Assembly (NCBI GenBank): GCA_025201705.1
Contig: MU616576.1
Location: forward strand, 51,292 to 115,291
DNA from: Dissophora ornata
Taxonomy: Eukaryota; Mortierellomycota; Mortierellomycetes; Mortierellales; Mortierellaceae
Direction: 5' to 3'
DNA length: 64,000 bases
In this document: in pieces, positions 56,806-64,000 of the stretch
Layout: every line of letters begins with the position of its first letter
Numbering within the stretch: the stretch's first letter is position 1
The notes under the pieces: generated by a model
The model's input: the letters and a program-made list of their open reading frames with translations, nothing else
Told to the model about the DNA's origin: nothing
Databases searched by the model: none
Position numbers and translations under genes: made by a program

Positions 56806-58182
56806 ATGAGTACATCACCTAGGAACCCGCTGCAGATACCAGAGTTACGAGCTCACATCAGCCGCTTTGTAACACTCGACAGCGCACTGCGATGTGCACG
56901 GGTCTGCCATGCTTGATATTCCGACTTCACGTCCAGGATATGGCACACCATCGACCTTTCTGCCCACAAAAGGTTCTGCAACCAGCACCAATCTGTCGTC
57001 AAGCGGCATGGGCACCATATCCGAGCCTTCAAGAACGTGAGGGAGCTTCGTCAGATCGAGTTTGCTCTGCTTGCTGGTGTCTGCGGGCTCGAGAACTTTG
57101 AGATCAAGATAGAAATGACGACGCTTGTAGTTGCTTCCCTTCACGATTTTCTTCGACTCAACAGTGCCACTCTCAACCACGTCGCTGTGCATTTCTTGTA
57201 TAGGGGGACCCTCCGCCCTCACTTCCACTTCCCGCTAGGCGGATTAACGTCGAACCTCAGCGACACGGGTCACTCGAAACTGACTAAAGTCAAATTTCAT
57301 GGCCTGGCCATGACACGGATTGCGTTTTCCACTTTCCTGGAACGATGCCCTCTTCTCACAGCCATGACTATAAAAGAGGTTATCTTCTATGGGGCAACTG
57401 GGGCAGGACATCGGCATAGAAGAGTGCAGCAAATCCATGCGTCGCCCAGCCAGCTCTGCAGCCCCGATCCTCACAATGCTACAGCGCCTTCGCTCTTCAT
57501 CAACTTCCCCAATATTACTCATTGGCAAGTAGATTTCCCAACCTTGGTTGTGAGGATTCCCAACGATACCATCAAGAATGAAGTGATCCGATATTGTCCC
57601 CGTTTAAGATCCGTCTCTCTTCGATCCAAGGGCACCTTCGCTACCGAAATGCTGGTTCATGTCTTCGAGAACTTGCATGACTTGATTATCTTTAGCAAGG
57701 ACCTCACCTCGGATGTTGCAATGGCAATACTTGTACATCAAAAAACGCTTGCGGGGATCCATGTCGTTGACCACTGGAAGCATGGCAGCAAGGAAGCAAA
57801 TGGAACCACCGAGCCCGGATTGATCTGCTCATCAAGCTGGATTGTGCAGATGCTGCCTCAGATTTGTTCCAACCTAAGATCTCTGAAAATTCCAGGACAT
57901 GAGATGGATATTGCCGAGGTTGAGAAGGCGAATTGGTCCTGTGACAAGTTGGAGAGACTCCATATCAAGGTCCGGGGCCTCAACAGCAAGGACCAAATCA
58001 ACCAGGTGCTTCATATGTGGTTGAGTGGAAAGAACAAGAGAAAGAGGAAGAATTCGGACGGCTTGTATGATGGGATGATACTTGCTCCGGACACAATCGA
58101 GACGCGAGTTGCGAGGCATTTGTTGAAGTTTGATCGCTTATCGTATGTCTGGCTCGGAACCAAAATTTATAGGGCACAATAG
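56806..58182 (+). pseudogene. F-box locus with a single in-frame TGA at the F-box Trp
   Basis: From ATG 56806 the frame gives MSTSPRNPLQIPELRAHISR, then LDSALRCARVCHA, then TGA (56914-56916), then YSDFTSRIWHTIDLSAHKRF. The stop sits exactly where relatives have the Trp of CKDWSSDF. Beyond it the frame is open for another 421 codons and shows every family landmark, including CPLLTAMTIKEVI, APSLFINFPNITHWQV, HEMDIAEVEKANWSCDKLER and the C-terminal RVARHLLKFDRL with VWLGTKI. AATAAA lies at 58203. The full frame would be 458 codons. I class it as a pseudogene; a shorter product from ATG 57115, a sequencing error or stop readthrough are the alternatives. Confidence 0.8.
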
Positions 58183-58253
58183 GCAGTAACTGTGATGCTC
58201 CAAATAAAATAACGCGTCGTGTCGCGTTGCTTTATTTGCAGATCTACTCCAGC

Positions 58254-59990
58254 CTACGTCGAACTGAACTGAACTAGCGGCCACTTACGATGTATATAAA
58301 TCTCCTGCCGCTCCACTTTAGGTTTCGCACCGCTTACTCTCCTGCCATTACCATTATATCCTCCACCTCCATCGTACACCCCCACCCCGATCGTCCCAAT
58401 GACCTTTCTCAGCTTTTTCCAGTGCTCCATCATAAACTCAACCTCGTTCATTCCTAAATTATGCGCCATATAACTGAAATTAAACTCCCGCAACTCTTGC
58501 AGCGTCCTTAATCTATCAAAGCCCGACGACAGCGACAGATCCAGAGTTTCCAGACGAAACCAGGTTGACAGGGAATTGCCACCGAGACTGAGAATCTGAA
58601 GTTGGGTCAGTTGAGAGAGTTGGTCATAGACCAAGAGTTGGTCCTGAAGAGAGTTATTCATGATGATGCTGACTTGGAATTCTCGGAGCTGCAGACATAC
58701 CCATCCTGATGTCGGTATTGATGATGAGGGGCGAGAATTGGCCGCTGAGGAGCTCGAAACGGAGGATGTTGAATCCGTTCCCTGAAAAGGGCGGATAACG
58801 TCTTGTGCATTCATCTCGGTCGCCCTGAACTGTCTCAGTCCAGAACACGAGCATAGTATCCGCTGAATCCATGCACTTTGCATCTCTCTCGCGTCCACTA
58901 GATCCAATTCCCATAATTGATCCCTCATTCTTGACGATGGCCCCGACAGCGTATCGATCGTTATTTCCCCAAGGTTCGTCATCTGCGCCTTGAAGGAGGT
59001 CAAATGCGGGGTACCCCGAAGCAGCCATGCGATCTCCTGATCCTGGAGTGTAGACCACGACAGGTCCAAATGTGTAATATGTGGGCAGGCAAACTCCAAC
59101 TCCACGGCCGCCAATTCTTTTGGATCGAGTCGTTCAAAAACCCGGGTCAACTGGAGTTTGAGGTGGGTGAGATATTGGCACTGACTCACGAGTTGAAGCT
59201 GATCCCTGTAACTCATTGTACTATCCAATAAGGCCAATCTCCTGAGTTTGTAAAACACTTCTGTCGGCTTTGGCGGGACCATTATGACATCCCTGACGAG
59301 ATCCAGTTTCGACAATCGGCGGACGATTTCATATAATAAAGAGACCGCCATGGCATCTTTGTCCTCTTCCGCTTTCGTTTTTGTTGAAGATATAGTACTA
59401 GGGGCAGCTCGCCTCCTGTCATGTCTATCGAAATATGTCCATTGCTGCTGCTGCTGCTTAGCACATGGAACCTCTGAGGACTCTTCGATCTTAAAGTCCA
59501 CAAGACGTAATTGATCCAGAGAAGGACACTGGCTCAGGGCCTGTAGAAACTCCAAGACCCGAAACGATCGCTTGACCAGCTCGTGCTCTCTCTTGAACTT
59601 GACCGATGTCAGCGTTTCATTGTTCAACCTCAATAACGGCAGCGTGTCCACTGTGAGATCGATCACATCCAGTTCGGTCAACTGAGAGCAATAAGGTGCT
59701 AGGTAGTGGAGGTGGTATTGGATATTGTTACAGGCGAGGGATCGAACCAAATGCGCGTATTTTCTGAAAACAGCTGGGTCGGGGAACCCAGACGGCGCAT
59801 CGGTATCGGCCATGATGACGCGCCAGCGCTGTGGGAGAGCCAGGGTGTGCCAAAGGAGGGGTATCAACGTGGCATGCCATGAGCGGCAGACGAGGACGGC
59901 ATTTAGAAAATCCTTGCGTGAAAGACTCTGTGCAATGGATGTAAGAATCTCTGGCACAAGCAAGGTCGCAGGGGACTCTGACTGTGACAT
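58254..59990 (-). CDS. F-box/LRR-like protein, 578 aa
   Basis: Single exon. I start at ATG 59990 (MSQSESPATLLVPEILTSIA), where the F-box begins within 15 residues; the frame is open to 60218 but that extension is Cys-rich leader sequence. F-box at about residues 10-55 (RKDFLNAVLVCRSWHATLIP, LLWHTLAL). LRR-like segments follow (CSQLTELDVIDLTV, CPSLDQLRLVDFKI, CPHITHLDLSWSTL, LTQLQILSLGGNSL). The end (LQELREFNFSYMAHNLGMNE, VEFMMEHWKKLRKVIG) is shared with 60225-61919 (RWILEHWRKLESLEGMTG). Substrate unknown. Confidence 0.84.
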   Translation of the reverse strand: MSQSESPATLLVPEILTSIAQSLSRKDFLNAVLVCRSWHATLIPLLWHTLALPQRWRVIMADTDAPSGFPDPAVFRKYAHLVRSLACNNIQYHLHYLAPYCSQLTELDVIDLTVDTLPLLRLNNETLTSVKFKREHELVKRSFRVLEFLQALSQCPSLDQLRLVDFKIEESSEVPCAKQQQQQWTYFDRHDRRRAAPSTISSTKTKAEEDKDAMAVSLLYEIVRRLSKLDLVRDVIMVPPKPTEVFYKLRRLALLDSTMSYRDQLQLVSQCQYLTHLKLQLTRVFERLDPKELAAVELEFACPHITHLDLSWSTLQDQEIAWLLRGTPHLTSFKAQMTNLGEITIDTLSGPSSRMRDQLWELDLVDAREMQSAWIQRILCSCSGLRQFRATEMNAQDVIRPFQGTDSTSSVSSSSAANSRPSSSIPTSGWVCLQLREFQVSIIMNNSLQDQLLVYDQLSQLTQLQILSLGGNSLSTWFRLETLDLSLSSGFDRLRTLQELREFNFSYMAHNLGMNEVEFMMEHWKKLRKVIGTIGVGVYDGGGGYNGNGRRVSGAKPKVERQEIYIHRKWPLVQFSST

Positions 59991-60224
59991 TGTCAGAAAG
60001 ACATCAAAATTGGATAGTGGAATGGTGCAAATGCAGCGATGAGGACAGAAAGGACAGAAGAATGAATTGGAAAAGGGCATGCTCTCCTGCAAGCTGACCA
60101 GACAAAGCTGCCAGAGCTTGCAGAGTGGCGCACACACACAGATCACATTCCAAGCACAGCACGTTACTGTTGCCCGCCTACCCATGTCTGAGCAGGATAC
60201 ATTTATTACTTTACGCACTAAAAA

Positions 60225-61919
60225 TCACCATACAAAGCTATCGTCACTGTCTTCCGAACCCATGTGCCCAAGCTCCTCATCGCTGAAGTCGTCGTCGTCG
60301 TCGTCCAACTCCCTCTCGCTGAAGATATAACTCTCATCTGCTTCATCATGATAGTCCATGTAGTCTATGAACTCCACATCGCGTGCCTTCATCATCTCCA
60401 AAACAGCAGTGGCCTTCGATGCCTCCTTACCAGTCATCCCCTCTAGCGATTCCAGCTTCCTCCAGTGCTCCAATATCCACCTCACAACTCCGTCTGCCTC
60501 ACCTTTGTCGAACGCGGTTGCCATGAAGTGCTTGCAACTGAAAAACTTCAATTGTTTCAGAGTCTCCAGCTGCCCAAGCCCTGCATTAAGCGACAGTTGT
60601 AGCCACTTACTCCGTTGCGCCGAATTTGGCCGCTGGCTATTGTTGCAGATCGAGAGATACTGGAGCCCGGCCAACTGCGCAAGTCGTCCATACACCAAGC
60701 GGTGCTTAGCATCCCATCTCGCTATCTCTGAAAGGTCCCTTTGTCTCGAGAAGCTCAAAGGCGCGATCTGGATGCCGACGTCAAACATCTGTAAGTTCCT
60801 GCACACCCATGGTTGCTGCTCCGGCATATCCTCATACTCCAAGATCTCTGCGCTGATGCTTTGCAACTTGGGACATGAACTCAGGATCTCCTGGATCATG
60901 GGACTCTCGACATACATACAGAACTGCAGATTAATATCCTTGAGTGTCGGGAAATGTCGCCTGAGGGCCTCGAACGCTCCTCGTCCAGCGTGCGTGTTTG
61001 TCAGCGAGAGCTTTTCGATCCTTGGAATGACCTCCAAGATCCTTGCAATGTCTTCATCAAGGATAGGACTCACTAAATGAAGGGCCGTCAGATTCGGGCA
61101 CGCGCTGGGGATGATCTGAGAGAACTTTGCGGCGGGGATCTCTGAGCCAGTCTCCCAGCGCAACGAGATCAAGTTGGGGCAACGGCTGATCCATGAGAGC
61201 TTAGTATCCTCCGACATGCCCTCAATGTCCCTGAGATCAAAGTATCGCAGTTCCTCAAAGACGAGATCGCTTGAGATTGTAAAGTCGCGTGAAAACACGT
61301 CACCACGAGACGAAAGACGCCTGATGTTGCTTGCGCAGGCGCGCATGTATTGCTCCGTCAATGGCCCATCAAAGATGCAATCGTTCGTCTCCAGTACGAT
61401 CAATCTTGGACAGGTCGTAAGGTCTTCCAGAAACTCGTGTGTTGGATAGATAGAGCCGCCGCTGGATTCAAGGACGATCTTCCGCAGCCGGGGATGATTC
61501 TTGATCATCTTCCCAAAGTCAGTCATCACAAGACCCTTCCCTTCTAATCGGAGGGGCCATGGAACCATGAAAGTGACTTCATCGAGGTTGCTACAGTGCG
61601 GGATGGACGTCGACCAGTATTCCAGATTCATGCCATTGAGTGTCAATTCGCGGATGTGCTTTCCATTTTGTTGCATCAGCGTCTGCGATGGCGCACGCTG
61701 GGCGACGGAGAAACCGATGTGCTTCCCATTCTGCTGCGCCGGCAAGTGTGGCAGCTCGCTCTCAGGGACAAAGAAATTCAATTTGAATGAACGCCAGAGT
61801 CGAGGCTCGAATTCAGCCTTCCATGCTTTGCAGACGCGGATGCAAGAAATGATGTCGGTGTGGTTGAGATAATTTCCGATACGTTCAAGGATCTCGGGCA
61901 GAGTGAGAGCCTTTTCCAT
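60225..61919 (-). CDS. F-box/LRR-like protein, 564 aa, with a 24-aa internal duplication
   Basis: Single exon. I start at ATG 61919 (MEKALTLPEILERIGNYLNH), because the F-box begins at once; the frame is open to 62066 but that part overlaps the 3' end of the neighbouring F-box gene. F-box at residues 5-48 (TDIISCIRVCKAWKAEFEP, LWRSFKLNF). LRR-like segments: CSNLDEVTFMV, HPRLRKIVLESSGG, CPNLTALHLVSPIL, LQYLSICNNSQ. The motif QQNGKHI occurs twice, 24 residues apart. The tail is acidic (DDDDDFSDEELGHMGSEDSD). SCF substrate receptor by family. Confidence 0.85.
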   Translation of the reverse strand: MEKALTLPEILERIGNYLNHTDIISCIRVCKAWKAEFEPRLWRSFKLNFFVPESELPHLPAQQNGKHIGFSVAQRAPSQTLMQQNGKHIRELTLNGMNLEYWSTSIPHCSNLDEVTFMVPWPLRLEGKGLVMTDFGKMIKNHPRLRKIVLESSGGSIYPTHEFLEDLTTCPRLIVLETNDCIFDGPLTEQYMRACASNIRRLSSRGDVFSRDFTISSDLVFEELRYFDLRDIEGMSEDTKLSWISRCPNLISLRWETGSEIPAAKFSQIIPSACPNLTALHLVSPILDEDIARILEVIPRIEKLSLTNTHAGRGAFEALRRHFPTLKDINLQFCMYVESPMIQEILSSCPKLQSISAEILEYEDMPEQQPWVCRNLQMFDVGIQIAPLSFSRQRDLSEIARWDAKHRLVYGRLAQLAGLQYLSICNNSQRPNSAQRSKWLQLSLNAGLGQLETLKQLKFFSCKHFMATAFDKGEADGVVRWILEHWRKLESLEGMTGKEASKATAVLEMMKARDVEFIDYMDYHDEADESYIFSERELDDDDDDFSDEELGHMGSEDSDDSFVW

Positions 61920-62043
61920 TGTGGCGCGTTTGCGACGTGGAAGGAGGAAAAGAGTAACAAATGATAAATGATCGTCTTCTCTTAATATTTCAAACTCAAG
62001 TAGTGGCTGTGTCTTATTTCTGTGGAACAGAAACACTACAACA

Positions 62044-63447
62044 CTACAATCTCGCGTCGTCTCCAAAGAGCCGCGAAGAAGAGAATGTCGGGCTCGACAG
62101 CAAGAAGCCCCTCATCAGCCACCGGTGCCTTTCCACAATCCGGATGATCTCCTGTGCCTGGACCACCCCATGTGTCGGCATCGATCGCTCAAAGATCTTG
62201 TAGCTCTCCGACGCAAAATTGGCCTTGCCTGTCTCCAGGTCGAGCACGCAAATGAACCCATAGACCATCACCGCTGCGCGGTCGATGGGCAGATCACCCT
62301 CGGATCGATCCAGGAACGTGTCGATGAACGTGCTCGTTGGGAGGTTATTGAAGTGTCGACCGAGCAAAGGCAAGAAACACAACACACGAGTCAGATGGTG
62401 GATGGAGTAGATATGAATCGGATTGAGAAGGTTCCGCTGAGATGGCAAGATACCACTCGCTAGATTTTGGGCACGGTCAGACCACTGAGTCTGACCCGGT
62501 GCTGATCCAATTGCTAAAACTTTGGTCTGTACTGGTGATAGGCTGTTCATGTTTTCCTCAACCTGCACAGACTTCTCAGGGAATCTTGTCGACGGTGGAC
62601 TTGGATTGAGCAGCGAGAGAATACCCAGGACCAAGTATTTCAAGCACATCACACCCAACGACACGAAATCCTCTTCTTGTGGCATTCGACGCCGCGCATT
62701 CTTGCTTGGGTTGATCACAAGGTACTGGAAGTGGTCCTGATCCCGAAGACTTGTCAAGGACTGTAGTATCAGGACCGCCGTCTCTGGCAGACATATTCCT
62801 CGACAGACCTGATCGGCGATCACTCGAGCAATGGTGTGTAGATTCTCCATTGAGGTCACAAATGGGTTAAGCATAATCGGAGGCGCCGTTAAGTAGTTGT
62901 TGCCGTCATATTCTGAAAATGTGTCGTTACAACGATCAAGGAGATAGAGACGGCGTAATATTCTTTTGCTGCAATTGAGAGCCATCGCCACAATGTTCCT
63001 GACGCTCGCCGATGCAAGGGACTCTCTTTCATTGTAATAAAACTCCGACGAGACCATCCTTATGTAGAGCTCGAAATCCGACATTAGTTCTTCCTGTCCC
63101 TTTGGTTGTGGTCTTATAACCACGTCTGCAGAGCCCGTTGACCTCCCATGTAAGGAGCAAATACGATGGAGCCTCATGTCGTAGAGATGAGAAAGCTGGG
63201 TCAAGGACAAGACCCGGAGATGGGTTGAAACTTGAGTTAGGGTCAGAAGATCCCGAGGAGGGAGAGTGTTCATAATCCAGAATATGATCTCTGCTGGAAG
63301 GGTATTGAAGCGTGTCGAGCAGTCGCTTTGCATGAGCTCCATTCCACGATCTGGCGATGTAGCCTGATGGGCGATGGTAGTGTCCAGCTCCTCTATCGCG
63401 AGACCGACACAGGCAATGTTAGGCCAAGCACAATGGTCCTGCTCCAT
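62044..63447 (-). CDS. F-box protein of a distinct type, 467 aa
   Basis: Single exon from ATG 63447; an internal ATG (MELMQSDCSTRF) is a possible alternative start. F-box at about residues 47-90 (FNTLPAEIIFWIMNTLPPRD, LLTLTQVSTHLRVLSLTQLS). No leucine-rich repeats follow. The rest is a helical, globular region (VRNIVAMALNCSKRILRRLY, VIADQVCRGICLPETAVLIL, LVLGILSLLNPSP) ending in VERHRWLMRGFLLSSPTF. That architecture matches F-box proteins with a unique substrate domain. It ends 125 bp before the next gene in the same direction. Confidence 0.78.
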   Translation of the reverse strand: MEQDHCAWPNIACVGLAIEELDTTIAHQATSPDRGMELMQSDCSTRFNTLPAEIIFWIMNTLPPRDLLTLTQVSTHLRVLSLTQLSHLYDMRLHRICSLHGRSTGSADVVIRPQPKGQEELMSDFELYIRMVSSEFYYNERESLASASVRNIVAMALNCSKRILRRLYLLDRCNDTFSEYDGNNYLTAPPIMLNPFVTSMENLHTIARVIADQVCRGICLPETAVLILQSLTSLRDQDHFQYLVINPSKNARRRMPQEEDFVSLGVMCLKYLVLGILSLLNPSPPSTRFPEKSVQVEENMNSLSPVQTKVLAIGSAPGQTQWSDRAQNLASGILPSQRNLLNPIHIYSIHHLTRVLCFLPLLGRHFNNLPTSTFIDTFLDRSEGDLPIDRAAVMVYGFICVLDLETGKANFASESYKIFERSMPTHGVVQAQEIIRIVERHRWLMRGFLLSSPTFSSSRLFGDDARL

Positions 63448-64000
63448 ATTGCCGCCAGTTGATACGGGTGATAATGTTCGGAATCGATGTTACAGAAGAG
63501 GCATAACCGATCGCGGGTGAGAAAACGGAGAAAGGAAAGAGCCTACTTTTTCTTTTTTTTTGACAGGTGGCAAGTTGATCGATGAGTAATGAAAGTTCGG
63601 CACATGAACAACACAAAAGGAATAGGAGACGCAAGACACTCCCTAGAAAAATTTTCTGGCGTAAAAAATCGTAGACATTAACTGTATGCTTTTCTATCAA
63701 TTGGTCAATGCATTGTACTGTACGTCTGCTTATATTTTTTAGAGGCTACCGAGGAAATCGCCACACACCTTGTAACAATTCGTCTCTCTTTTTCTATTGG
63801 AATTTATTGTACATGTAGTTCTTTTTTTTTTTTTAATAATAACGCGACGAAAACAAAGCCAAAATCCTATGTTGAAATCTACGAATAATGTCCCCCTTCG
63901 CAACGAAGGTATCCACCAACGCTATATAACCAGTCGCGTTCCCACGGGCTAACCCAGTGGCCCACGCAACTATTGCCACCCCTCGTCAGGGTGTTAAAAA
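63448..64000. other. Terminal intergenic sequence
   Basis: Promoter of the F-box gene at 62044-63447, then AT-rich DNA with T runs (63551-63560, 63822-63834). I see no gene reaching the right edge. Confidence 0.5.

Overview
The window is fungal nuclear DNA. Genes carry short introns (about 50-150 nt, GT-AG with one GC-AG), ribosomal protein eS12 is eukaryotic, and there is a Fungal_trans regulator, SEC14-like proteins, a MICOS subunit and an SSH4-type Rsp5 adaptor. The very large number of F-box genes, several without introns, suits an early-diverging filamentous fungus. Mortierellaceae is my best guess from family content, not from a database match.

Layout. At 1-2058 (+) lies the 3' part of an FAD-dependent monooxygenase. 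At 2384-8886 (-) is a six-exon signalling scaffold of about 2020 residues with an RA domain and two PH domains, both RA and the second PH split by long low-complexity inserts. Then come about 3.7 kb with at most one doubtful small gene, and an F-box gene (12568-14814, -). At 15662-20330 (-) is a 1504-residue Fungal_trans regulator with no zinc cluster, followed by an F-box gene (20510-21871, -) and an F-box/LRR relic (about 22330-23543, -). The middle holds two tandem SEC14-like genes (23938-25453, 26577-28188, +), a MIC26/MIC27-type MICOS gene (28525-29932, +), a small unknown (30238-30513, -) and a C-terminally membrane-anchored unknown with a repeat-bearing spliced leader (31733-32305, -) beside a possible decayed copy.

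From 33060 to 39561 there is an F-box pseudogene and three intact relatives, two of them divergent across 151 bp. Next are a four-TM protein (40336-41021, +), an unknown (41189-42040, -), eS12 (42531-43110, -), an SSH4-like adaptor (44538-47113, +) and a 1534-residue disordered, probably nuclear protein (47732-52539, +). The right end, 53044-63447, is an F-box cluster of six loci: five intact genes and one interrupted only by a TGA.

How they fit together. Nine intact F-box genes plus three damaged ones lie in 64 kb, so substrate choice by SCF ubiquitin ligases dominates the window. SSH4 also serves ubiquitylation, through Rsp5 and membrane cargo. A subfamily of six loci shares an N-terminal F-box of the form CKxWSxDF and a C-terminal RVARHLLKF block. 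In two of them the conserved F-box Trp codon is TGA; in one of these (56806-58182) all else in the frame is open. That shared event, the split domains of the RA/PH scaffold and the repeat-leader gene are the points most worth following.
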